DNA from: Dacryopinax spathularia
Lineage: Eukaryota > Basidiomycota > Dacrymycetes > Dacrymycetales > Dacrymycetaceae
Reading direction: 5' to 3'
Assembly (NCBI GenBank): GCA_037974965.1
Contig: JBBPFI010000016.1
Location: 372,001 to 436,000, forward strand
Length of the DNA: 64,000 bases
Every line of letters starts with the position of its first letter. Position 1 is the stretch's first letter. The notes beneath the pieces were generated by a model. It searched no databases. It saw only the letters and a program-made list of their open reading frames with translations, and was not told where the DNA came from. Positions 23,849-34,603 of this stretch are shown one piece after another. The translations under genes were made by a program, and so were the position numbers.

Positions 23849-26800
23849 TCAATCAAAAAGATTATGCCCCCTCCAGTAGTCGAGCCATCCCGTCACGTCT
23901 CCCTCGTTCAACTGCGAAAGATCCCTCAGTGTCTCGCTCACGCGCCTGGCCTTCTCCGTCTGGAATGTGACCTGCCGGGCTGCCGTTTCATGCTCTTGAG
24001 CAGATGTTCCACTAGCTCCGTACCCAGACACCGATCGCAAGAAATCGAGCAACTTGATCGCTGGGATACGCTCCACGACGCCCGGACCGCCCTTCTCCGA
24101 CTCTTGCTCGACTTTGGCAACCCATTCCTTGAGCGGGACGAGCGAGACACCGAGCTCCTTGGCCATCGGTCCGAACACCGCATCCCAGGCGACTGGTTTG
24201 GGGTGGACGAGATTAAGGTATCGGAATGCTTGATCTTGGTGAGTATGCACGGAATCGACTATTGTGCAGGCTGCCTTGTCCGTCGGAAGCCAGTCCACCG
24301 TGCTGGGCCGACTGGGCAAAGCACCAATCGCAAGGCCGCTCTTGACGATAATCGGAACCCAATCCGTCGTGTTCCACGCTCCGTTTATGGTCGAACCGGA
24401 AAGTTGTCCGACCCGCCAGATCGTTGCGGGTAAGCCGCGCTGTTCAGCAGCGGCCAGCAGAACTCGCTCGCTTACCCATTTGCTTTGACCATAACCGGTG
24501 CCTAGTGCGACCATAGGATCGGGAATGACTTCCTCTGGAACGGGGCTGCGTTCTCGCCAGTTACTGACCGTGCCGATCGATGACGTGAATGTGAATTTGG
24601 CGGGATGCAAGCCGGAGCACGAGAGGGCAAAGTCGACAAGGTTACGCGTCCCTTTGACATGTGATTCGAATGAGGTCAGTGAGAGGTTGAAGTCAAGACG
24701 CCAGGCATTGTGGATGACAGCGGTTACTGAGTGCTTGATCTATGTTTGACTCAGTACCATTGCTCAAGGTGTAAACCGTAAAACATACCTTGTGCAAAAG
24801 CTCGCTGTCCAGCCCCAAGTCGGCTTGTGTCGTATCTCCCTCAATCAAGGACAATTTGGGCGATTGCAGAAGTTCTTCGCTCACACCCCGATCAACAAAA
24901 GCCTCCATCTGCCTGAGACACAGCTCCTTGCTGCTTGGACGATTGAGGGCGTAGACACGTGCCACTGTCGGGCGGTTAAGCAAATCTTGGAGTATGTACG
25001 TGCCGAGAGTCCCAGTTGAGCCAGTAAGGAGCACAACCTCCCCGATTCCAGCGGGATGACTCGGAGCGTGCACCGGTAAATCGGTGCTGTACTTCTCGAC
25101 CATGTCGAGCATGCCCTTCACCACGACCCCGTGGTCCGTCGTCCCCTGCTCGGAATTTCCGGCCAAAGCATCCAAAACGAATGCGACCAGTCGGGTGACG
25201 GTGTGGTGCAGAAAGACAAGATTCTGAGGAATGACCGGTGCAGGAAGCTTCTTGTCCGCGTCGGATTCTCGCGCCTCTCGCAGAGCATTCGCGATGGCCG
25301 CTCGGATGTATGTAGCTTGAAGACTGCAGAGATGATCAGACCCGACGACCGAAATAGTGTTGTATCGCCAACCTGTCACACCCCTGCTCAAAAAGGTCAC
25401 GAGTCTCATCCACAGGTCCTTCGTGCGTAGCGTCGTGGCGCATGACGCCGTTCACAACGCGTACCACAAACTCGCGAACACCTTGCTCGTCCCATGATGC
25501 TGGAGGACGAGCCCACTCTGCTAGAGTTGGATGCTCGGCAGCCGCATAGATGGCATTAATCTCCTCTGCGTACAGTTGCAGCAGCGCATTGCGGGCAATG
25601 GTGCGTTTTGGAGTCCTAGGCCAAGGTTTCTTAGTTGGATCCGTGACGAGGATGAACTCCTTGAAAATGCGGGAATGCTGCGGGGCATAGTCATTCGCTT
25701 TCTCTATTTCTGGCCAGATAAGGTTCCTGAACCTCGCAACTTCGGCTTCGTCCTCGACGTTGATGGGCTGAGCAGGTTCAATAAGGACTCCAACTTGGGT
25801 TCGAGCTCGTCCGAACATGATCGCACTCTGCACATAGGGGCTCGCCATGATAATGTGCTCCATGGGTCCGGGATTGGTCTTTTCTCCGTTTGACATCATA
25901 ATCTGATCGTCTGCCCTGCACGAGATTGAGCTTGTGGTGCACAACAAGAAACTCAACACGTACCTTCCAATGAGCTTGTAGTACCCTTTCTTGGTTGGAT
26001 GAGGCTCCAGCAAGTCGTTGGTATCGAAGGCACGAACACCAGGCTTCCAGTTGGAGACGGACACCTTGTAATTCTTGTTTTCCTGTAGGCAGTATGTCAC
26101 GCTCCACCCCGAACGGTGTCTTCAAACAAGAACATACTAGTAGGACGAGGCGGAATGCGTTCCCACCCTCAGGGATAAGCTCGGCCGTGATGTAGGGCAT
26201 GAAAGGAGCATACTACAGTGGATGAGTCAGAGCCATACAGGCAAGAAAACGCGGCCCTTACCATCCATTCGCGGGGACCCAGTGCAGTCGACGTGTCGCC
26301 TTTCAGGACAGATGTTGCCTCTGTCATGCCGTAGGCAACCTGAACCCTCACTCCTGCGTCAGCCAGACGGTTACCGGCCTCTTCGGGAAGTGGTCCTCCT
26401 CCATATTTCTACAAGCCTCTGTTCAGTTCAGAAAAGATAGCAGAATGGATATACCTACGACGGCTCTGCACTTGCGCAAAATTTCGAGAGCTTTGGGATC
26501 CTGCGACCATTCTACACATACACTGGGAACGGCGAAAACGAACTCGGCCTTGCATCTTCGGATCGCATCAAGTATCATCTGCGCGGTGGGAATGACGGGT
26601 ACATCTTGTGGTTTGAACAAGACTCCAACGGTCCCAGCTGGTGGATCGTTGAGAGGGGTTCATAGTGTTGGAATAAAAAGACGTACCGACGATTGGAGAG
26701 GACAGGCCTAGTGACAGGCCCCCGATGTGGAAGAATGGCATGGACATGATCGCCCAGCGCGTCCCGCAAAAGTCGTGATCTTGGTACCACTGCGTTTTGC

Positions 26801-27530
26801 CCCAAGCAGTCCAGGTGTCGTCGTACGAAGGAATAGGCTTGGGGAAGGAAGTCGATCCCGAGGAATGCAGAATCATGAGTGGGGCGTCTCTCCCGCCTGG
26901 AACAGGCCGAAAGTCCGGAGCTGGGTCAGCCGATGGGTCGTACGGTGCCGGTGGCCAATGCGATAAGCGAGGGTACAGGGTGTGGTAGGAAGGAGCATCA
27001 ATCAGCCTCAGTTGAGGATTGTTTTCCAGCAGCGTAGCCGCGACTTGCTGTAGGGCAGTCGGAGGCTTGCCTGCCTCAGCCACTGAGCCGATAAGATACC
27101 GAACACCAGTCGCGTTGAGGAGATGTTGGAACGCGGCCAGAGAGTTTCGCGGGCTGAGCGGAAACGCGGTATAGCCTGCTGAGCTAATGGCGCAGATCCA
27201 GGTCGCGTACGTGAGTGCTTCAGGGTAGGCGAGAATGCCGATTACAGGTGGTTTCCCGTCGACCAGCTCGTCGCCGATTTGCTCCCTGAGCCTGGCAGCT
27301 AAGCGAAACGACGCTCGAGTCAGTTCTGCGTACGTCACGACCGCTTCTTCCTTTTCGTCGCTTTCAGGTGCAAGGACGAAAATGGGATGGTTAGCGCTGT
27401 ATTTTCCATGCCAAGCAAGCAGTTCCGGGTAAGTGAGAGAGCCGTCCAGAGGCGGAGTAGTCCATGTCTCCGAGTTCTGGCCCTGAGCCGTCACGTAATC
27501 AGAAGGATAAGCAACAGATCGAGAGCCCAT
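23849..27530 (-). CDS. AAR2: NRPS-like adenylate-forming reductase (A-T-R)
   Basis: Model complement(join(23849..24739, 24789..25323, 25373..25915, 25964..26082, 26138..26212, 26262..26408, 26459..26637, 26687..27530)), eight exons, 1110 aa. The adenylation domain (about 1-560) has LHSSGSTSFPKPIPS, YGGGPLPEEAG, VAYGMTE and AFDTNDLLEPHP. The carrier motif is FEQGCDSLQATY. The reductase domain (about 720 to the end) has LLTGSTGTLGTYIL and YGQSK. It differs from its paralogues by having only seven introns: its first 281 codons and last 297 codons are each uninterrupted where others have two or one introns. All seven introns it has match positions used by the other copies. The ATG at 27530 is followed by an N-terminus longer by a few residues before the shared PLDGS block. 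It lies between the DHH gene and a decayed repeat region. Confidence 0.93.
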
Positions 27531-28139
27531 GTTCGAGGGGGGCTAATCTGAGCAGATAGTGTTAGTTCTCGTCGCTGTCGTCTGCAGCGGACGAGAGCCC
27601 TTATAACCCCTCGCGAGCGTATGTCCATGGCGATTCGCGACTTCGAGCTTCGATCAGAAGCGTAGTTCCTCATCATTCTAGCGGACCGTCAGGCGATTCC
27701 TGATCGCAGCGCAACTCCAGAATTAGTTTGTCGCCAGAATACTGCGTCCACAGGAGAAGTCATCGAGCGATCGGCGGAAAAAGCGGCGTGGCAGTGCCTC
27801 AGAGCCGCCCGCATACGTTATGTTGGCGCTGATTCCTGCAGCTCGGTGCAAGTAGGGCGAGCCATCCGAGCCAGCCCTGCAGCTAGGAAATGCCCCCTAT
27901 TCCGGTATTCCAGCACGGGTAAGAGTAGGGGGCTGTTGAGCTGGCAGCCAACCGGTGCATGAGACTGACGAGTGCTCTGATATGCGGTCGACTTGCTGGC
28001 AAGCAACAAAGGTTCGCGCACATGGAATCGCGCAGGGAAAGCCATTATCTGCTTATGTCAGCCGATCTTGGTCATCCACGTTCGTCGAAGCCCGAACCCC
28101 TGTGCGAGCCCACGGCCGAGAAACAAAACCAAGCATCGT
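27531..28139. other. AAR2 upstream region
   Basis: About 600 bp of ordinary, CpG-containing sequence upstream of AAR2, including its TATA-like motif. No gene recognised. The boundary with the CpG-poor segment that follows is approximate. Confidence 0.45.
27601..27606 (-). promoter_or_regulatory. TATA-like box of AAR2
   Basis: TTATAA on the minus strand, about 71 nt before the AAR2 ATG, within GGGTTATAAGGG. The spacing matches the motifs before AAR1, AAR4 and AAR5. Confidence 0.4.
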
Positions 28140-29387
28140 TTCCTGCATAGTCAACCGCTCCGCGCAATCCCTGGGCGACAACCAGCACAGCAATTGTCAA
28201 TGTGTGGCATCGCTGGCTGTGCCAGCCCTCCTCCCACCCCCCCGGGGCTTTAGGAAGTTTGCCCAACACCATATGTGCCTTCCATTAGCATCTCTGGGTC
28301 GGTCCTCGGTCCCAGTGAATGCGCAATCAGATTATGTGCCTTATGGCCTTACCAAGACTCCCATGCTGCACACAATTACAAGCACCCCTTGCTTTCATCC
28401 TTCCCCCATGGCTGACGCAGGTCAGAAAGCCCCTGTCCTTGCAGGTTTCCAATGGCTAATCCCTGCCATGGCTGGCCGACCCCTCTGGGTACTTGATCTC
28501 CAGTATGGGGATTATGGTCTTGGCTATGACTTCAGCACACAAGTCTTGCGGTGTTACCCACCAGATGAGTGGGGTGTTCATCACACTTGTGAGCCCACCT
28601 AAAGCTGGTAAAGGTATGTATACTGACAATCTTGGCAAGGACCGTGGTATCATGCTATTATTGATTGCCTCCGGGATTGAAACCTCTTGCGGGACCAGTA
28701 CTCCATGTATGAGGGTTCTGGGACTTGTCCGGAGCTTTACATGGCTATCCGCACATTGAGGGAGGTGGAACCTATTGGCTGCTTTGTGTCAACACTTCTG
28801 GGCATCCAGATCTATGCCATACCCCGTCCTATGTCCAACATGACCCATGACTTCAGACTGGGTGGGGTGGAAAGCTCCACCCTGCTTGCTCCGACCCCAG
28901 CTAACCTTGTACCTGCCAATGTTTTGAGCCAATGGCTGGCAGTTCCCCCCCTCGCCAACCTCGCTGTGTACCTAGGCAAGTTAGGATGTTACCGAACCAG
29001 TGGAATGGCCCTATTTAGTCTTTCTCCAAGATAGATTGTACTGATGCACACGCTTTTCTCTGGGTCTTGCTACAAAAGCTGAGCCTTCCCAATTTTACCT
29101 TTGTGTAATCTTATGATGCTGGCGGGACAAGGATGCATCACCAGAGCATTCAATGCCCTGCCTGGCTTCCACTTGTGTGGAATGAGGGTGCACATGAATG
29201 TCAGCTTCTTATGCCAAGCAGCGCTGGTTCCCTCTTCCTGCCAATTTAGAGGATAGTCAACCGCTCCATGCAATCCCTGGTTGTTGCAACACAACTTTTG
29301 GCAAACTCACGATGCCACATTCACTCAAAACCAGAAGCAACCCTAACAGAAGTATAACAAAGATCCTTCATAATGAGGCAGGTCTCA
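28140..29387. repeat. CpG-depleted, decayed repeat-derived segment
   Basis: Over roughly 1.2 kb the CpG content falls sharply (sampled 120-bp blocks hold two to four CpG) while TG and CA are abundant; flanking genes hold several times more CpG. A 28-nt unit with sequence ATAGTCAACCGCTCC..GCAATCCCTGG occurs at 28147-28174 and again at 29253-29280. The two copies differ only by CGCG versus CATG, exactly two CpG-to-TpG/CpA changes. This is the mark of cytosine methylation and deamination, the usual fate of silenced repeats in basidiomycetes. No transposon protein is recognisable, so the family is unknown. Open frames here are short and unsupported. Confidence 0.55.

Positions 29388-29415
<28 letters not shown>
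29388..29415. repeat. 28-nt homopolymer run of C
   Basis: An uninterrupted run of 28 C residues, followed by T and four more C. It lies at the right border of the CpG-poor segment and 253 bp beyond the alpha-arrestin stop codon. Such runs are unstable and error-prone in sequencing, so the exact length is uncertain. Confidence 0.85.
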
Positions 29416-29418
<3 letters not shown>

Positions 29419-29667
29419 CCTGGGAAACCTGGCCAACCTAGGGATTAAATCTGACCATAACGATGATCCAGGAAGGCGTGAAGCTAAAGCTACAGATTAC
29501 GACGTATCAGAGCCAGCAAGATTAGACTAGAGACAACCAAATTAGGAGTCTATGATGTTCAACTTCAGCGTTCAAGATTCTCGTTTCTCGGCTTCTATAG
29601 TTACTCTCTTGTCCGTCGATCCTCCCTCCTCATCCAAATGTCCGGATATCCCCTCGGAACTTGTACG

Positions 29668-32600
29668 TTACGCCGGAGCGAACCCAGTGCTCGGCCCCGC
29701 AGCGCCCACAACCTCCTCGTAGCTCGGCGGCGTCTCACCCTCAATATCCTCTCTCCCCTCCACAAGCCTCGCAAACTGCCGATTCCGCTCCGCCAGGCTC
29801 TCCACCAGGCTGGGACCGGCAACTCCTGGCGGGGGCGAGTCGGTCCCGCTGGCATGGGTGATCGATGCGATCGGCCCGGGCGCGTGGGACTGCACAAGCC
29901 GGAGGACGCTGTCCGGTACGGAGAGGGGCGTGTTGCTGCCTGTTCCGCGGTGCGGGCAGGCGCAGGAGGCGGATGAGGCGGGGACGGGCTGCATGAGGGC
30001 GTTGTATGTCGGTAGCGAGGTGTACTCGGGTGAGCAGCGGCACTGCACAAGCCATATCAGCACCGAATAAAGAAGAGATGGGGTGACAGGACGCACGTCA
30101 AACAGGTTTATAGGCGTGTCAACCATGATGTCCCACTTCTTGCTCCCCGTCGAGTCCGTCCTCTCCACCCGAATGACAATCTTCAACGTATGCGTAATCT
30201 TGACCGCCGCCCCGCCCCTGCTCAGCTTCACAGACCGATGAATGCCCATCTTACACGTCGGCAACTTCAGCACTTCATGGATCTGCCACGGGCCCGAGAG
30301 CTCAAGCAGCGACCCCGCGTACTCGGAGACGTCCATCCCTGGCGGACAGAGGGCGAGGAGCTGCTGGACTGGTCCCGCCGAGGGGGTGAGGCTCGAGAGC
30401 GGGAGGAGAGGCGTGTTCTTATTGAGGGACTTGACGTTCAGGAGGTCCCATTTCTTCGGCGGGTCGTACCTCGTCAATCGTTGACCACGCGAAAAATAGT
30501 CGATCTTCTCTGTTCTGCTTGTCAGCCCCGCGCATCCTAGAGGAATAAAGAAGAAGGGAAGGAACGCACGTTCGAGCCCAACAGATAAACGGTATATCCT
30601 CGTCTTGTCGAGCGGCATGAGCGTCAAATCGAACGCCAGCTCTCCACCAACAAGGTTCGTCTTGTTATCCAGCCCAATAACGTACCTCAGGCTCTCCTCC
30701 CACTGTCTTTCAATCAACACCGTCTCGGGCTCCTCATCAGGCGGAGTATCGATCACCTCCACTTCTTTCTCACTTTGCAGTCTGGGCGAGAAGGGGCCAG
30801 AACGGTGAACGACACCGACGAGGTAGTATCGCACGCTGCCGAATTCCGTGTGTACTGTGGTGGGCGCTGCGGGAGGGAGGGGAAAGACGATCGGGTACGT
30901 ATAAGTGCCCTTCCGGAACTCGCGCCACGCATCCCCGCCGCTCTTATCCCTGCTCCTTTCCCTACCTCTCTCCCTCTCCCGTCCACGCCGTTCCTCACTA
31001 CCTTCGTCATGCGGCCTCGCAGCACCCGCCCCGCCCCGGCCATAATAGTGCATTCCTCCAGAAGAAGAAGGATGGGCAGCATCGCTTCCCCTCCTCTCCC
31101 TCTCCCTGGCGGGGCTCGATCCCCTCGGCCCAGGCTCCACAAACCCCTCCCCCGTTTGCCCCTGCTGTTCGCCCGTACTCCCCCGCCTCATAAACGGCCT
31201 CTGAAAATGAGTGTCCATACTCCCTCTCCTGGACGTCGGAGGCCTCGACGACGTCCCCGGACCGGGCGAGTCCCTTGAGCTCTGGCGCGAGATACTCGGG
31301 AACCCCATATGCTCGCCGCTTCCGTGGGCGGCTTGCCCGTTCGGCGTGGGGTGCTCCCGCTGGCGTGAGGAAGAGCGGAACATATTCTTCATCCCCTCCA
31401 CTACGCCCCTCACCCGACTCCGGGAACGCGAGCGGGGGGGCTCATCTCTCTCTCGGTCGGAGGAGGGGAAGTTCCGGAGACTGGGGGCGGGGGAGCCGTC
31501 CGACAGAGCACTGGAGAGAGCGAGGTTGTGTGCGCTCCCGGGAGGGGAGGGGAAATGTACGCTGTGGTGTGGACTTGGGACTGGACTCGGACTCGTGTGC
31601 TGCGAGAGCGACTGCTGGTTGCCAGGTTGGGGAGATTGGTGCTGGTTGTGATGGTTGTGGAGATGGTGGTGATGATGCCCATGCCCATGCGACCCCCCGC
31701 TGCCCGGAGGAGAATCCACCAACACCCCCCCGCTAGGCCCAGCCCTAGCACCCTCATCCCTCGAATTCCTCCTCATCAAATTCTGTAGCGCCCCCTGGGA
31801 GACGCGTCTCGCAAAAGTGACTCTGTGCTTCGGCGCCCCCACCGCAGGAGGCCCAGGAGAGGGCGAATGAGCAGGCGTAACTGTACTTGTGCTCCCGTGC
31901 CTCCCTCCGTGCTGCTGATGAGAAGTGGTGAGGGGATGCATACTCTCCGGCTCGTATTCCTCCCCCTCCTCCTCTTCCTCAGAGTCCGAGTCGGTGTGGA
32001 GGGGGGAGGCATCGCTCGGACTTGCGCTCGCGCTAGCGGACGCAGAGCCCGGCTCGAGGACGACGTGAGCGGTGGGGGAGGTGCTCGTCCCTGGGGCTGG
32101 GAGGTTCCGGATTGATGGAGCGGAATGTTGCGACGGGAGGGAGGTGTTGCTCGACCTGGGCGAGAGTGCTGGCCGTTGCACTGCCTGCGGGGCTGCAGAT
32201 TCTGTGGGTGGAAGGGCGGTCGTAGACCCCGAACCAGAGGGAGGGATGAAGGATGGTAGAGAGCTCGCAGGTGTAGTTGTCGTAGCGGAAAAAGCGGACG
32301 ACGGAGCGGGTGAGGTGCCCAGCATTATGGTGCTCCCACTTGCACCCGTCCCCGTGCTGGGCGCCGGGGAGCTGCCATGGCGGTTCAGGATGCCCCGGAC
32401 GGGTGAAAGGCTTCCTACTGCCGCTCGGGCGAAGGCGCTCGCTTCCCCGGCTCGACCCCTGCTTTCGCTCCTACTTCCGCTCCCGCTCCTCCCCGTGGTG
32501 CGATCGGCTGTTCGTCCCCTCGTCCGACTCCGACTCGCGCTCCTGCTCTCGCCTGAACTTTGGATCGGACTGAGGCCCGCTTCTTCCCTCTCCATGCTGT

Positions 32601-33395
32601 CGGTACGAGCGTATGCCGGTGGCCGGGAGTAGGGATATGCGGGATAGGGATGTTCCTGCGCCGGCTCATGCTCGGCGCCTACCATACTTGCGTACCCTCT
32701 CCCAACGCTCATTCCCCGTGCGGTACTCATCGCCCGTTGCTGGAGGGGAGCGTACATCTCCTCCCTCTCCCTCTCTCTCCCTCCTCTCCCATCCCCTCCA
32801 TCCCCTCCCGCACCACCGGGAAGACGACGACGTTCACCACCGATATGATCAGGATCAGAAGCGTCGTCCCCCTGATCATCGAGGTGCAAGCCGGGGCCGA
32901 CGGAGATCGCCCGCCGGGCCGGGAGGATGGAGGTTTCTTCGGAGGAAGAGGTGGAGGATGCGTCGAAGAAGAGGATACGCTGGGATCGGATTATGTGTTC
33001 TTCGACTATTTCCATGCGGCGGACGCCTATGCCTGTAAAATCGCTGTTAGCGAGGTCCTTCAACTGGCCTGGGTCGCTCTGCTATAACCAGAAAGAACGA
33101 GTAGAAGACAGGAGCGGTAGGAAGAGCGATAAGGAATACGAACAAAGCAGTACACAGAGAACATGGAAGAAGTAGAGCACAGATAGAGGCAGAACGCACC
33201 CTCAGGCCAAATCACACTCGTCCGCGTCTCAAGCCTAACCTCAATACTCTTCACCCTACTCGCCCGTCTCAGATTCAACGTCAAAAGCCCACGAACCATC
33301 GCAGGCTGGGAAGAGGTCGCGTTGGGTCCTTGGGTCGGGCGGAGGAAGACGACGGGCTCTGTGAGCCGAAGGGTGATGGATGATTTGGATGTCAT
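29668..33395 (-). CDS. Alpha-arrestin-like ubiquitin-ligase adaptor with PPSY motif
   Basis: Model complement(join(29668..30042, 30097..30509, 30570..33032, 33202..33395))-like, four exons, 1148 aa; the first exon most likely ends at 33200 rather than 33202, which makes the sum exactly in frame. Residues about 1-90 match the start of an arrestin N domain (strands around LRLTEPVVFLRP and GLLTLNLRRASRVKSIEVRL). A disordered Ser/Pro/Gly/Arg insert of about 530 residues with a His-rich patch follows. The fold resumes with YTYPIVFPLPP, SVRYYLVGVVHR, then the C domain (LDKTRIYRLSVGLEQKIDYF, GIHRSVKLSRGG, LKIVIRVER). The tail carries PPSY, the type of motif bound by WW domains of Rsp5/Nedd4 ligases. 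Yeast relatives (ART proteins) direct plasma-membrane transporters into endocytosis. The long insert is unusual. The LTR element sits 0.93 kb upstream of its start. Confidence 0.85.
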
Positions 33396-34326
33396 TGTTG
33401 GTTATCGTTCGTTGTCAGGAGAGTTGGTAGGTGTGAGGGATGTAGGCGGCGTGTGGGTGGGTTGGAAGGAGGGGATAGGTGAGGAAGGAGGCGGCGGTGG
33501 TATCGTCCTGATAGCGGTGGTAAGGGGCAGTCGTAAGCAGGTATGTCCCAACTGTGAATCAACAATAGCGGTAGCAGTAGCAGCAGCAGCAGCAGCAAGA
33601 ATAACCCCAGCAGATCAAAGTAAGAAAAGGAAAGAGAAAGTAGGAAGAGCAGGCGGTCCCTCCCAATCCAGCAATCAGCACTCAGCAGTGTGGCAATCAG
33701 CAATCCACACCCACACAGTCGGGCAATCAGAATCCCTGCCCGTCCGCAAGCCCTTCATTCACCCGCCGCCGCCGCCAACCAGAAGGCCGGGCGCTTATGG
33801 CAGCCGTACGGTATAGGGTGCATGTGCTCCCAGGTGGGTTGGGTGGCGGTGGGAGTCATGCGATGACGTGGGAGGACCCCGGACACTACATCGCAAAAAT
33901 GCCGGATGACTATGCGCGTCTGCATAGACGCTATAAGGGTCCTTGCTGCCATAGTCAAGTCCCCGTTTACAGAGCATACATAGCAATGCAAATTATCGAG
34001 TGACCACTTATTCGTATCGCTCTAAACACTGATAGTGACAAGTTTAGGGCATCAGGTAATGTTGCCATGATGAAAAACTTAGAAAGAACATTGTTGACGC
34101 TCTCACAACAGATTTGAGCAAAGCTTCATAGCGCTCATAGCATGAGTAGGGACCCCGAACTATCGGAGCCCTTCGCATTTTTGCGATGTAAGTGATGGAA
34201 TTTGATGGATGCGGCGATTGTGCCTGAATTCGGAAGGGGGCGGCGACGTGCAAATCCGAGCAACAACAGCACTTCTAACAATCCACTCCTTTCCTTCATT
34301 ACTTCATCCCTGCTTTGCTCGAATAT
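33396..34326. other. Upstream region of the alpha-arrestin gene, bordering the LTR element
   Basis: 931 bp. It includes a GCA/CAG triplet run (about 33573-33600), probably in the arrestin 5' UTR, and ends at the target-site duplication AATAT (34322-34326) of the LTR element. No gene recognised. Confidence 0.55.
34322..34326. repeat. Target-site duplication (left copy)
   Basis: AATAT immediately left of the LTR element; the same five bases lie immediately right of it at 43755-43759. Confidence 0.9.
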
Positions 34327-34504
34327 TGTAAGAGTCGTTAGACTCTTCGGTGTATCTACACCGTAGTACGCAGAACCAATGTATTGATTCTGCCTACGAC
34401 AGGGTGTAGGAAAGAAGACGTGGGAAAACCACGCGTGCCCTAGAGGCACGAGATAAACCTCATCCTGCTTACGGCAGGTTGATTACTAAGGGTAGTCCCT
34501 TACA
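34327..34504 (-). repeat. 3' LTR of the Ty3/gypsy element
   Basis: 178 bp, identical to the copy at 43577-43754, with short terminal inverted TGTAAG/CTTACA ends. It is the 3' LTR in the element's own minus-strand orientation. Confidence 0.95.
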
Positions 34505-34603
34505 CTCCCCCCAACTAGAGGGAGGTATACCTCTATCTACTAGAGCCATCGCTGCATAAGGCAGCGCTAAGAGGAAGCAAGGCCGTGCCGAAGCACGGGT
34601 CAA

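Noticed and set aside
27955-29034. Open frames of up to 215 codons upstream of AAR2
   Set aside because: They lie partly or wholly in the CpG-depleted segment; the frames are a by-product of decayed sequence and match no family I know.
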